A stretch of DNA of 64,000 bases from Sthenelais limicola (GCA_942159475.1 OW804094.1:24970366-25034365); one strand, 5' to 3'; positions 35,837 through 47,904 are shown, counted from the stretch's first letter. The notes: generated by a model not told the origin, from the sequence alone. A program made the numbers and translations.

Positions 35837-36229
35837 TGTGATGTGTTTCAGGAAAATGAGTCATACGATTTTGAGATACCATTAGATTTCTAACGATAAG
35901 GGGATTCCAATGATAGTAAACAGTCTAATAATCTTATGAGTATTTCTAGATTTTAAGTTTGATATTTTCGTTTTTGAAAAAAAAAAAGTTTCCAATTTTT
36001 CTGGGGGTCAATAATTAGTAAAGTAACTAAATGTAGTCTATATGAGGACCTTTAAAACTAAAGGATATATTACATAGATTGTCCTGAAATTTGATACACC
36101 GATTGATATACGTCAAGGTGATGAACTCCCAAAAATTCAGAAAATTCCAATGATGTGATCCTGTAAAGAAACCACATTGAAAAATATCAATTTTGCGACT
36201 TATGACTCATTTTTCTGAAACAGATCACA
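35837..36229 (-). mobile_element. Family A MITE, reverse copy
   Basis: Starts TGTGATGTGTTTCAGGAAAA and ends CTGAAACAGATCACA. The interior in this strand reads CAATGATAGTAAACA, showing the opposite orientation. TA flanks. Confidence 0.85.
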
Positions 36230-36469
36230 TATGATTGAGTGTTTTCACGTAGATAATTTTAACTAATGATAAAAATAGATAGAAGCACCACCACCTGCGC
36301 CGTGTCACAACAATACATGACAGACATATTATCATGGTAATCTTATAAATACATATTAATCTTGTTCACATTCCAATTCCATCATCACCACGTCAACGAC
36401 ATAAGGGCATGGATGATAAATTCCAATAAACTATATCATATCAAGGCAGGTCAAGCAAGGAACTCCATA

Positions 36470-36877
36470 TGTGATCTGTTTTAGGAAAATGAGTCATAAG
36501 TCGCAAAAAATGGATTTTGAGAAATCACCATATTTTAAACGAGATCAAGGTGATTCCAATGATAGTAAACACTAGGACACCTAATAAGTATTTCTAGATT
36601 TTAAGTTTGATACTTTTATTTTTGAAAATAAAAAAAGTTTTTAATATATCTGGATGGATAATTACCAGTAAACTAACTAATATACTCCATACGAAGGACT
36701 TCAAAACGCAAGGATATATTTAATACAATGTCCTACAATTTGGTACATATATTTATATGACTATAAGTGCCAAACCCTCTCAAAATCAGAGCATGTCAAT
36801 AAAGAGATCTTGTGGAAAAACACTTTGAAAAATATCGATTTTGCGACTTGTGACTCATTTTCCTGGAACACATCACA
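36470..36877 (-). mobile_element. Family A MITE, full reverse copy
   Basis: Starts TGTGATCTGTTTTAGGAAAA and ends CCTGGAACACATCACA, with TA flanks. Length 408 bp, close to the copy at 26010. Confidence 0.9.
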
Positions 36878-36899
36878 TATATACACTACATTAGTGAGT

Positions 36900-37300
36900 T
36901 AGGTAATTCCCACACTTCTCCATTATTATGGAAAATCCTACAACACAATCTATTCACATTTCATTTGAATGCCACGGGATCATCCACCAGATTTCTAACA
37001 TTCACAAGAAGAGTGTTCCACCTCTTGTTCAGTTCTATCTAAGAACTTGCAGTTCTAACAGTGTGTACAGAAGCCTCCAGTCCTACCAAGCCACACCAGA
37101 TTCTTTGTAAGGAGTTTTTTTTCTTCTGATGGAAACGACTCCCATCTTTTTGACAAGTTCTTTCTCCCTTGGAGCAGATTTACATTTGAAACATTGTAAA
37201 TTATTCCATAAACATGCTGGTTTTGCCCTGCTGCCAGCATTGAGAGTCGCTCCACACTCACAGATATGCCATAAATACTCGGAGGGCTCTGTTTATTCTG
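36900..37300 (-). other. Possible decayed coding remnant, minus strand
   Basis: One minus-strand frame reads YLWHICECGATLNAGSRAK, then a CxxC pair (QCFKCKSAP) and KELVKKMGVVSIRRKK, ending in TAG. After a shift, ELNKRWNTLLVNVRNLVDD follows. The spaced cysteines suggest a zinc-binding domain, but two other frames are also open here and I do not recognise the protein. Confidence 0.25.
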
Positions 37301-37377
37301 TAAGGTGCTCGCAGTTGCTCTCAGCTGCTCTCCCAGTAAGGGTAAACATCGAGAAAACATCTCTTTACGGGTCAAAT

Positions 37378-37827
37378 CTTCAGAAAATGTACAATTTGTC
37401 TTCACCAATCTTCTCAAAGAACCTCAATTTAAGACATTTGGTTGAAATATCAGTTGAACATGAGGGTCAGATTTTCAGAAAATATATAATTCACCTTCAC
37501 CAATCCTCTCAAATAACTCACATTTCAGACGAATACAAAGTTAAAAATACAGTTCAAGCTAACCAAACAGATTGCTAGAATCAATGCAATGCCAAATACA
37601 CTCGAATTTACCTACTATTGACCAAATTTCAGCTTAATTTAGCAGAATTTACTAGCTGCCAATTGTACATTTTCTGAAAATCTGACCCATAACCGAAAAC
37701 ATTGTCTGAATCAAGGCAATATAACATATGCCCTGATAAATCTAGTATTGGCCATTATTTCAGTCTAATTTAGCTTTATTAAATGTGTATAGCTGCCAAT
37801 TGTACATTTTCTGACGATCTGACCATC
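37378..37827 (+). mobile_element. Family B MITE, outer copy interrupted by a second one
   Basis: The left part (to 37460) has CGGGTCAAATCTTCAGAAAA and CACCAATCTTCTCA. The family sequence resumes at 37690 (TAACCGAAAACATTG) and ends CTGACGATCTGACCA. Confidence 0.8.
37461..37689 (+). mobile_element. Family B MITE nested inside another family B MITE
   Basis: GAGGGTCAGATTTTCAGAAA to TCTGAAAATCTGACCCA, a complete copy. Removing it restores the outer copy at GTTGAACA/TAACCGA. Confidence 0.85.
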
Positions 37828-38184
37828 ATAGAGTCTGTGTGTTATTCCCATCAAATCCACGTCATTTCTGGATTTTTGTTCAGTGTTAACGTAGGAAAAG
37901 TGTATACATTATGTTTACATGAATGATTGACATGATTATTTATTTGCGACTCTGCTCAAAAAGATTTTATGATTCTGAAGAAGATATTATTTGTGGACCG
38001 TTATCTAATTAAAGCTGTATTCTCAGCTATTACGACCAAAGAAATCTTACAAAATTAGTTCATATCCTGACTTATAGTACTCGATTCATCAATATTCTGC
38101 TGCTGTTTTGTTTATACAACAATTACTCATGTTATGACTTAATGGACTGGATTTATCAATATTATGCTGCTATTATATGTTTAT

Positions 38185-38395
38185 ACAAGAATTTGAAGGT
38201 AAACCCCCTGAGATAAAATGGCGGCCGGTGAGCGATAATAAGTGAAGTCATCATTGCAAAGGTTTCGGATGGGTCCTAGTTCCCAAGCCCCATAGCAAAA
38301 CAAACGGACAAATCCTCCAAAATGTTGGTCAAATGACTTTTAGATGGGTTGGAAATAATGGAACAAAAAGTAGAAAATATTTACTTTTTAACCGA
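38185..38395 (+). repeat. Family E repeat
   Basis: AAGAATTTGAAGGTAAACC, GGCGGCCGGTGAGCGATAA, then GTTGGTCAAATGACTTTTAG; parallels 18243-18470. Confidence 0.6.
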
Positions 38396-38471
38396 CGTTA
38401 GCTGAGAGTCCAGCTTTAAGAGGCAGAAAAGAATAACACAGGTGAAAACAACTTAGAACATGCAATCTATT

Positions 38472-38645
38472 CTAGTGAGTGAGTGAGTGAGATCGGTTGC
38501 TTTACGCCCTTATCAACACATTTAATATGGTTATATCAAGGGCGGGAGAGCTGAGAGGGAGGCAGTTTATGATCATACCCAGGAAATAGAGATAGAGAAG
38601 ATTGGAGAGAGAGACAGAGAAAAAGAGACAGAAAGGCACTTCATG
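38472..38645 (-). repeat. Family D repeat, inverted copy
   Basis: (AGTG)n followed by TTGCTTTACGCCCTTATCAA and GTTATATCAAGGGCGGGAG, the reverse complement of 46713-46880. Confidence 0.75.
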
Positions 38646-38768
38646 GTCATACCCAGGTCCAGTCTATTCTAAATTTTAAATTTCTTGTGTTATTACTATG
38701 GTTTGACAAGATATCTATTAAGATAAATCTAGGGAGGTGGTATTACCCATAAACAAGGAGGACAGGGA

Positions 38769-39011
38769 CTAGTGAGTTGGTTGTGGTTTGTGTTTATTGG
38801 GGTCCAACGTTTCGGCCAACATGAGGCCTTCATCAAGGAGGCTGGTTAAGATCTGATAAGATAATTGAGGTTTATGAATCAACTCTACATCCAGAAAGTT
38901 TACCCCCTTGAATTGGATTGTTTTAATAGTTTGGTTATATTTCTGACCGCCTAATATTGTTTTCATATGTACAAATGAAGCATCGTCACAAAAACAGCCC
39001 TCCCAAACCAC
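38769..39011 (-). other. Possible retroelement 3' end, minus strand
   Basis: The minus-strand frame ends SLLDEGLMLAETLDPNKH. The DNA GATGAAGGCCTCATGTTGG, then CGAAACGTTGG and AATAAA resemble a 3' segment I associate with some animal retroelements. Without a search the assignment is only a suggestion. Confidence 0.25.
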
Positions 39012-39969
39012 CCGGGAATCCCGATTACTAAACTATTTCTAGCTGCTTGCCTTACAAAGTTACGGCATGGCTTCGACCGTTCTCGTGCAGACATTTTGCT
39101 TTGAGTTTGTCTGCTCAGGTCGTATGGGTTCCACCAACCCAACGACCAGCAGACAATAAGATTTTAGCAGAAGAATGTATATTTCGTTACCTTTTTAATG
39201 GAATAATCGCTGAGTTTCTAGCTTGAATATGACAGCCAAATTCCATCATTGTTTTTCTCCTGCACATGCAAGGGGGTTTTCTTGCTATGACGTCATAGCT
39301 GTAGATCACGGGATAGCTCTTGGCTGTTGGATTCTGTTTCCCTACCGTACCGCTCTTCCATGAAGCTTACATATATATAGCTCCCCATCGATTTGTTTTC
39401 TTATTTTGTTATGGCTGACTGCCCTCGATTCGAATCTGCGGTAAGCGATAACTTTGTATTTTATCAGTAAGTAAACACATGTTCCCGTTTTGACCTTGTT
39501 ACCCTTGACTGAGTCTAGCTTCTGGGATCGGTTAGAAAGTTCCGGAAAAATAAAATGCAGGAGAAAAGGCTTTCGGAATACAGGCGGGGGGGGGGGGGGG
39601 GGGGGCAACCGGTCACGTGATTCGATATCATAGCAAGCTATTCCGCCTTCGGAATAGCGGTGGGTTGTGCTCGTCGAGAACATCTAGCTCATGGTACGTT
39701 GGTTTGATATTGTTCCAATATTTCGCTCTGATTGGGCTTCTTCAGGGAATGAAAACAACATCTTGGGTTCGGTGAAATACGCACTGTGCATAACTCAATC
39801 TAGGTACGTTGCTCTCAGCTGTACACTAAAACAATAGGCCCTCCCTCCCTACTCATCAAATAATCATTAATAATCAATAAATACATTTAAAACCCTTAAA
39901 TTACTCATATAATATTTAGCGGAGATGAAACCATATATTTTAACATCTATTGCAGTATGTTGCAATGTT
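39012..39969. other. Unassigned DNA with a 20-base G run
   Basis: 39586-39605 is an uninterrupted G run. CTATTCCG/CGGAATAG at about 39639 forms a small hairpin. The minus-strand 113-codon frame across the G run is not convincing (it encodes a proline run). Confidence 0.5.
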
Positions 39970-40284
39970 ATTACGCAATACATACCAAATGCATGATGGG
40001 AAAGATGGGGACCTATGTGATAGAAACATGTATAACATATAGATATTGACATTAAAGCATTGATTAATATTCCATGCTGAACATGGCATATTTTCTATAG
40101 ATTTTATACTGTAGCCTTAGTCCCATAATTCCATGCAAATCAAGATTCAAAATGATATTGGTGAAAACATTCTTGCAATTTTCGATAAAGATTTCGCGAA
40201 ATATTCGTAAGTCAGATTTCATCAGAATCCATCCCAGCATACACTGTAACAAACATGCGCCATGGCACATGCAACACCCCTATT
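39970..40284 (+). mobile_element. Family C element
   Basis: CCAAATGCATGATGGGAAAG, CATGCTGAACATGGCAT, CCCATAATTCCATGCAAATC and a right end ATGCAACACCCCTATTA; diverged at both ends. Confidence 0.6.
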
Positions 40285-40300
40285 ACTAAATTCTGATCAG

Positions 40301-40389
40301 TAGATATGGGGCTTAAGTCTGCACCCCACCCCAGAAGGTAGATATGGGGCTTAAGTCTGCACCCCACCCCAGAAGGTAGATATGGGGCT
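40301..40389 (+). repeat. 38-bp tandem repeat, target of the 3.6-kb element
   Basis: TAGATATGGGGCTTAAGTCT begins units at 40301 and 40339 and a third unit at 40377. The third unit is cut after GGGGCT by the element at 40390. Its continuation (TAAGTCTGCGCCCCACCCC) is found at 44025. Confidence 0.9.
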
Positions 40390-43300
40390 TAGCTGGGAGG
40401 AAGTTCAAGAAAATCGCGCACTTTGTGACAAGTTTTTGAAATTTGGTACACTGGTAGATATAGGTCTAAGGTATTCAAAAATCACCGCATACAAACTGAG
40501 GTAGCCCCCTGGTGGCTGTATGCACCAAAACCAATATGGCCGCCATCAGGAAAGAAGATAATCATATGTCAGCTCCTAATTGCACTAGATACATGTATAA
40601 TACCTCTTTGTCCATGTTTTCAGGTGTGAGGAACCCATTTCTGACCTTATAATTCAGTTTCAAGGTCATTCTCAAGGTCAAAATCCAATATGGCTGCCTC
40701 TAGCATAACAAATGTCATATCTCAGCTCCTGTTAGCACTATATCCATTTATAATGTCTATTGTCCTATGTTTTAAGGTGTGAGCAATCCATTTCAGGAGT
40801 TACTTTTCTCTTTCAAGTTCATATAAATCATTTAAGGTCATTTTCAAGGTCAAAATCCAATATGGCCGACACTGGGATGCAAGAATGTCATGTAGCTCAG
40901 CTCCCTTTAGCACTATATCCAAGTGTAATACCTGTTAGTCCATGTTTTAAGGTATGAGGAATCCATTTCCAACCTTATATTTCAGTTTCAAGGTCATTTT
41001 CAAGGTCAAAATCCAATATGGCCGCTACAAGGATAAATAGTGTGATATCTCAGCTCCTGTGGTCACTAAATCTATGTATAACACCTTTTTGTATATGTTT
41101 AAAGGTGTGAGGAATCCATTTCAGAAGTTACCTCTTTACTTCAATGTTATTCAAGGTCACTTTTAAGGTCGAACCCAATATGGCCACCATTGGGTCACAA
41201 GAATGTCATGTATCTCAGCTCCTGTTAGTAATACATCCAAGTGTAAAACCAGTTTGTCTATGTTTTAAGGCATGAGAAATTCATTTCTGAAGTTATTTCC
41301 TAAGGTCAAAATCCAATAAGAATGTCATATCATGGCTCCCATTAGCAATACATCCAGTACAATGCCACTTTATCTATGTTTTAAGGTGTCAGAAATTCAT
41401 TCCTGTTGTTAGAAATTCGTTCCTGTTGTCATATTCCTGTTTTTAAAGAACTATCAATGTCAATGGCTTATCTCTTTAGCTTTCTGGCCCATTAAAACAA
41501 CCATAATCTTTATTTCAATACTCCTTAATAACTGTCTATCACCCATTAATGGTGAAATGTTGAGTTCGAGAGTGAAAAGATATAATATAACATTGCATCA
41601 CTCTAAATAATGTATCTGTTATATTATTAAAACAACAGTCATTAGGAAAATTGAAAGACCAGGTAGCATTTACCTGATCTATCCAATATGGTACCCACAC
41701 TTTGGTTCTGGCATTCCATTCCCAGCCCAATTTACTGAAGTTTGCAGTGAGCAGGGCATGCTGGAATAAAGCATTATGAAAGCCTGTTGAATATGAGCTT
41801 CCTTGCTTCATTCAGTGAGTCTGCACAACTGTTCTGAGATGTCACATGTCAATCCATGTTTGGGACTTGGGGTAAACTGAAGGAGTTTGTATCCTTAGGA
41901 AAGTCTTTTCACCAATCCTAAACATTGCTAATACACCATTGCACTGTGAGAGTGCAGTTAAGAAGGGGAGAGCAAGGCAATATTGAGGTCAAATTATTTG
42001 GATCGTCGTATCTTATGTTTTTCCCTGATCAAAATCTGATTTACAACTCTGAGAGGCCAAACTCAGGAAAGAGATTGTTGGCCAGCACCACACCATCTGA
42101 GGGTCTATGACCTCACCACCATCCAATATGATGAGTTACTTAAAGGGTTTGACAACTGTGCCATCTTTGACAAGGGTTACAGAGTCTAGAAGTATTGAGG
42201 AATTGAATCCGTTGAGCAATTCAATTTTAGAAAACAGCAAAACTATACCCTCCTACTCCTGTTGTCTATGAGTGAGGCCTTTTGCCAACTATCCTCCTTT
42301 AGAAACTTGATGCTGGACTCCTGACTCAGACCAAGGGCCATCAATCTAAACTTCTTGTCCCCAGAGTACAACAAACTTCCGTTCCATGAAAATATCATGG
42401 CTGACTGAGTATACCATGTCTTTGGAGAAGACAGGCATACAGCAGGCAATATTTATTTGTGTGTCAAAATGGCTATGACCACAGGTCAGAGCAGTCACTT
42501 CTACATCTCAGTGGGTTGGTTCATGATACCCATAACTCATGTAGCAATACTCATCATTATGTAAAATGCCTGCACTTTGAGTATGTAGAGCCAGGGAAGA
42601 CTGAGCAGGTATGCATGATGTATGATTGACAGTTTCTAATTTTAATATCTAAGATAGAACCGGTAGTGCTTCAAGATCAGAAAATAGAGACGGAAAATCC
42701 AAGCTGGTATGGTTTACCACCATACCTATCAGGTATCAAACAGACCATTGGGATTCGGTGAAGTTCTCCGGGGTCTTTGATATAATTTAGGAACGTTTAC
42801 AGTATACACCAACATGGTGGTGCAACAGAAGCACCCTTTTTTTCTTGTCAACTGGCTTGTATCCATCAAATCTGTGTTTTCTAATTACCCCTATTTGGAT
42901 ACCATTTAGTTAAAAGTCAACAGAATATAGGAATTGCTCTTCTAGATAGTTTAAGTTGTGTATAAGAAGATAGAAATAAATAATACCTCAACACTCATGA
43001 TTCCATTACTCCAACTCTAAGGGTTATTTTCCCTGTATTTTGTAAGTTTTTAAATAACATCTGTCTAAGATTGTCTAAAAATGAATAAAATATTGTGTAC
43101 AGTAGACAACTCACAGAGTGAGCCTCTTTGAGATTCAAACATATACAAATAGGTATCTTACATGGATATAATGCTAACAGGAGTTGAGATATGATATTCT
43201 ATTATCATGACATTCAGGATTTAAACCTTGGAAATGATCGTAAATGACCTAGAAACGGGAAAATGACTTCAGAAATGGATTCCTCATACCTAAAAACATA

Positions 43301-44021
43301 GACAAACTGGTATTACACTTGGATATAGTGGTAATGAGAGCCAAGATATAACATTCTTTAATCCCTGGTGGCCATATTGGATTTTGACCTTGAAAATGAC
43401 CTTGAATGACCTTTACAGCAAACAAGCAAAGTAACTTCTGAAATGTCTTTCCAACACCTTAAAACATGGACTAACTGGTATAACACTTGGATATAGTGCT
43501 AAAGGGAGTGGAAATACATGACATTCTGGTACCGTATCCTAGTGGTGGCCATATTGGATTTTGACCTTGAAAATGACCTTGAATGACTTATATGTTTTTG
43601 AAAGTTAAAAGTAAATCCTGAAATGGATTCCTCATGCCTTAAAACATAGGAGAATAGGTATTATATATTACAGTGCTGAGATATGGCATTTGTTATCCTC
43701 ATGATGGCTATATTGGATTTTGACCTTGGAAATGACCTTGAAACCAGAATATAAGGTCAGAAATGGATTCCTTACACCTGAAAACATAGATAAAGAGGTA
43801 TAATACATGATTCTAATGCTACCAGGAGCTGAGATATGACATTCATGTTTCCTGGTGGCAGCCATATTGGTATTGTGGATAATGGCCACCAGGGGGCCAC
43901 CCCAATTTGTATGCGGTGGTTTATGGAAACCTTAGACCCATATCTATCACTGTACCAAATTTCAAAAACTTGTCACAAAGTGCGCGATTTTCACGAATTT
44001 TGGCAAACTTCCTCCCAGCTA
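40390..44021. mobile_element. 3.6-kb foldback-type DNA element with tandem-repeat arms
   Basis: The ends TAGCTGGGAGGAAGTT and its reverse complement AACTTCCTCCCAGCTA are terminal inverted repeats. The arms remain inverted for about 1 kb. Each arm has five to six units of about 150-170 bp containing CTCAGCTCCTGTTAGCACTA, TTTTAAGGTGTGAG and TCAAGGTCAAAATCCAATAT. GCT lies directly outside both ends (40387-40389, 44022-44024), a 3-bp target duplication confirmed by the repeated empty site at its left. The 1.7-kb centre (41450-43140) has no recognised transposase. Its minus-strand frames of 68-90 codons are unassigned. Probably non-autonomous; the 3-bp duplication would fit PIF/Harbinger-type movement but that is inference. 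Confidence 0.85.
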
Positions 44022-44024
44022 GCT

Positions 44025-44970
44025 TAAGTCTGCGCCCCACCCCGGAAAACGTTCTCAGATTTGCACTTTATTGCAGCTCACAACGCAACCGGTTACAACG
44101 CGTTATTTCTCAGAGTGTAGTAAAAAAGTCACCAGGGATTTTGCCTTCCTTTCAACCATCATCCAGCAACACCCTGTAGTTCTATGTTTTATTGAAAACG
44201 TCTGGCAGAAAGACGAGAAATGAAGGTTTTATGATCCATCTCTCTTCTCCTCCCAGAAATCCGATGAATGAGCGTTATTTAGTGTCGCGAGTGAGAAACG
44301 AAATTGCTGCTTCACACAAGTCCCTTCTGCCAAACGAATGAAACTTTTACATTGTACTAACTTAAGTTACTTTTGAGTTGATTGAATAAATCACCAGTCC
44401 TGTCCTAAATCCATCTAAGTCCACTAACATTGAAAAAGCTCTCTCAATCCTCTTTCTCGTTGCCGCTTTCCTCGGCTGATAAAACAAAATCTGTCAGCGC
44501 TTTTGCTAAGTAAAGTATGCTGCCACGTACAAAATGTTGGTTATGAGCTCCTTACAGTTTTCTCTATTGCTTAATTCGCAAAAGTGTGAAGAGGAAAATC
44601 CTGACTGAGATTGCATGATCACTAATGGCCGAGTCGCCTCAATCAATCTTCTCACAACATTAGAGTAAGGCATAGGGATTAGTTTCCTGAGCTACACTCT
44701 TAAAACTCTTTGTTGTCAGTTCTTTTGCTGTCAAGTTGATTTCACAAAAAGTGGACCAGACTTAGGAGTTCAAATTAGGCCTGTCCTCCGCTTCCATGGA
44801 TTAATGCTTTCACGTATTGTTCTCCAAATGTAATAGTGTGCAACTAATATATACTGACAAACTGATGATATCAAGATATTGATATATCACCATACTGTAT
44901 TTAAGGAGATATTATTATGTTTCTATTTCTTCAAGCCCTTCTCTCACACATTGCAGCAAGTCAAGATATC
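44025..44970. other. Unassigned DNA
   Basis: Starts with the remainder of the 38-bp target repeat. No gene recognised after that. Confidence 0.5.
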
Positions 44971-45207
44971 TGGGTCACATTTTCAGAAAATGTACAATTA
45001 GCAGCTGTACACATTTAGTAAATTCTGCTAAAGTACGCTGCACTTTGGTCAATACTAGATAAATTTGAGTATATTTGGCATTGCATTGATTCTAGCAGTC
45101 TGTTTGGTTAGGTTGAACTGTATTGTGAACTTTATTTTCGTCTGAAATGTGCGTTATTTTAGAAGATTGGCAAAGTTGAATTGTACATTTTCTGAAAATC
45201 TGACCCA
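44971..45207 (-). mobile_element. Family B MITE, full copy
   Basis: Starts TGGGTCACATTTTCAGAAAA and ends TTTCTGAAAATCTGACCCA. TC flanks both sides here instead of TA. Confidence 0.85.
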
Positions 45208-45813
45208 TCTACTAAATTGAGGTGTTGTCACTTATGGCAATGACCCTCTAAAATTGTTGTTATCAACGTGACTGCTCTGCAGCACTGAGACCTCTTATGT
45301 TACCCTACTGTCTTATTGCTAGTCATCCTCTTCATTGAGTAATGAGCTTTCTTTATTGTTATTCTTACTGTTATTCTCAAATTGTTGCCAAAGAAAATAA
45401 TGTAATTGAGGCATTCATTGAAAGAGCTGGCACACCAGATATGACCAACTATTGTTTGTAAAGATATGACAATAAAGAATATTTGAATTGAATTGAATTG
45501 AAGTCAATTGTTTAGCCTATGGGACTGAAGTGGTCAATGTTTTGCTTTTGTTATTATGTTAATATAAGAATTTTAAGTTTTAAGTTTAAGCAGCACACTT
45601 ATTGCACCTGTCAAGAGGATTTGACGTATAATAGATGAAATAATAAATGAAATAAAAATAATAATAAAAGAGAGAATGAAACGAGGTGATATAAATTAGA
45701 TATATGATAACTGATCTTTGGTAATGTATTTGTATGTAAGTAACATACTATAATATCCTTATCTTTATTAGGATTTAGTTTCTATCTACACCAAAATCAG
45801 GGGGCATGATGGG
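45208..45813 (+). repeat. Unassigned DNA containing a LINE-like 3' tail
   Basis: At 45467-45503 GACAATAAAGAATATTTG is followed by repeated AATTG units, a plus-strand tail of the type seen inverted at 3136. The sequence before it is probably its 3' untranslated part. The remainder is unassigned. Confidence 0.4.
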
Positions 45814-45943
45814 CGATTAGATAATACAGTTGTGTTGGTTAGGCTGGTCTATTGGCCCAGGAACAAGAGCGAGGCTTCTGCCCAAGCTCTTGTTCCTGGG
45901 CCAATAGACCAGCCGAAGCAACACAACCAAATGATCTAATGAC
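45814..45943. repeat. Long hairpin with a 29-bp perfect core stem
   Basis: GGCTGGTCTATTGGCCCAGG and the bases to 45870 pair exactly with 45886-45914 around a 15-base loop. Pairing continues with some mismatches outward (ATTAGAT ... TTGTGTTG on the left, its inverse on the right) to about 57 bp per arm. Confidence 0.9.
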
Positions 45944-46170
45944 TTTTAGTCCCAGTTTGCTGGGCCGGCCCGGACAGTTGTACACAATGTCATACAGACC
46001 AGTTGTACTAGTGTTGGACTTCAGTTTCCGACCAACTGCTTTCATCAACAAAAATACAAAACAATATTTACTGCTTAAAACGTGAAGATCATGGCTTTCC
46101 ACTGGTTCATTTTGCTTCAAAATTATTCATAAATTGTTGTTAATGAGAGTAACAGCTCAACAAAATAAAC

Positions 46171-46215
46171 GGGTTTTGTCTAAGGCTTGGTTCCAGGGAG
46201 CCTTAGACAAAACTC
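46171..46215. repeat. Hairpin, 15-bp perfect stem
   Basis: GTTTTGTCTAAGGCT (46173-46187) and AGCCTTAGACAAAAC (46199-46213) around an 11-base loop. Confidence 0.9.
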
Positions 46216-46263
46216 ACGACCATAACCTCAGGATCTAACCACCTAATGAAGCACTGCAACTGG

Positions 46264-46344
46264 ATGCCCCCGTTGCATAACAATCTGCGAGTGCAATATT
46301 AACACTGAAAAAGCTACTCGCAGATTGTTATGCAACGGGGGCAT
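46264..46344. repeat. Hairpin, 29-bp perfect stem
   Basis: ATGCCCCCGTTGCATAACAA at 46264 continuing to 46292 pairs without mismatch with 46316-46344. The loop is 23 bases. 46345-46712 beyond it is unassigned. Confidence 0.95.
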
Positions 46345-46712
46345 TGTCCCCAATGATGAGGTAAAGCAGTTTAAAAATAGACAAAGCAGTTCTCTTCATT
46401 GGTGTGGTCACAGTGATCTAAGTGCCAACGTACCCAAATTCTCTGTATAGTGTGTCATTTACATTTTATCAGACGGAGAACCGTATTAGTAGGTATTGAA
46501 TGAATGAGTTGAGCCCTTTAAAGCTTTAACGGTTGTTACATCATGCCAGTGTGATATCATTTCAGGAATTACAGGAGATGTTAGACAAGGAATACCCATC
46601 CTCATCTAATATAAGAATTCTTCCCATTGAACGGTAACCAACGATTAGAATAATACTCCTAACTAACATTCATTGGTTCTGGTGAAGGTCAATTTTCTGG
46701 GTATGTCCATCA

Positions 46713-46880
46713 AGTGCCTTTCTGACTCTTTTTCTCTGTCTCTTTCTCCCTTCTTCTCTATCTCCATTTCCTAGGTATGATCATAAACTGCCTCCCTCTC
46801 AGCTCTCCCGCCCTTGATATAACCATATTAAATGTGTTGATAAGGGCGTAAAGCAAACAATCTCACTCACTCACCCAATT
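46713..46880 (+). repeat. Family D repeat (ACTC-tailed)
   Basis: CTTTCTGACTC pyrimidine start, GGTATGATCATAAACTGCC, CCCGCCCTTGATATAACCAT, GATAAGGGCGTAAAGCAA, (CACT)n tail. Confidence 0.8.
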
Positions 46881-47032
46881 TTATTTACTTTTATTTACAG
46901 ATTCTCTATTAATCAACTAATCAACTGTTTATCTATCCTTATTGTCAACACCTTTCTGTGCAGCATAGCCTATCTGGTATCTTGGTCTGGTAATAAGGTA
47001 TACAAGCTGGGCCTGGAATTAATGAATGCATA

Positions 47033-47293
47033 TGAGATGTGTTAAAGAATATACCTATGCATATCTGTGATTATCCTAAGGTGTAGGCTACATTTTATTA
47101 CTTTACTATAGGAATAAACCATCAAGAAATGTTGCTCACAATTTCTTTCTTGCATAACAACTTCAAAAGTAATCATTGGATGTCCTAGTGTTTACTATCA
47201 TTGGAATATGCTTGATCTCATCTTTTCAAATATGATTTTATCTCAAAATCCATTTCTTGCGACTTGTGACTTATTTTCCTGAAAACATCACAA
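47033..47293 (+). mobile_element. Family A MITE, degraded
   Basis: Starts TGAGATGTGTTAAAG and ends GACTTATTTTCCTGAAAACA then TCACA. Interior partly deleted. Confidence 0.65.
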
Positions 47294-47553
47294 ATATCAA
47301 TTATCATACATCTGACGTGCATTGGTTGTTAGAAGTTCACACGTGCTACGGTTCCATGCTACCAGCAGGTAATGAGTCTTGATGCATGCCTGTATTTAGT
47401 TACTGTCGCTGTGAGGAGGCAAATAATTGGAATCATGAGCAATTAAAGCATTTCCCATCAGGAGCAGCTCGCGTTTCATGGCTGAGTTAATGAATGAACA
47501 CCTTGTGTGATGCCATATGGGATGTTGTACAGTCAATAGTCGCGAAAATGATA

Positions 47554-47898
47554 TGTGATCTGTTTTAGGAAAATAAGTCATAAGTCGCCAAATATGGATT
47601 TTGAGATACAATCATATTTAAAAAGAGGAGATCAAGCTGATTCCAATGACAGTAAACACTAATAACCTCATAAGTATTTTTATATTTTACGTTTGATATT
47701 TTTATTTTTGAAAAAAAAGTTTGCAATGTTTCTGGATGGGTTTTTACCAGTAAAGTAACTAAATATACTCCATACAAAGGCCTTCAAAACGCAAGAATAT
47801 GTTTAATACAAAGTCCCGAAATCTGGATCTTGAGGAAAAAACACTTTGAAAAATATCAATTTTGCGACTTGTGACTAATTTTTCTGGAACACATCACA
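47554..47898 (-). mobile_element. Family A MITE, reverse copy
   Basis: Starts TGTGATCTGTTTTAGGAAAA and ends CTGGAACACATCACA, with TA flanks. Confidence 0.85.
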
Positions 47899-47904
47899 TA
47901 CATA

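Noticed and set aside
39342..39683. 113-codon minus-strand gene
   Set aside because: Spans a 20-base G run giving a proline stretch; no recognised domain.
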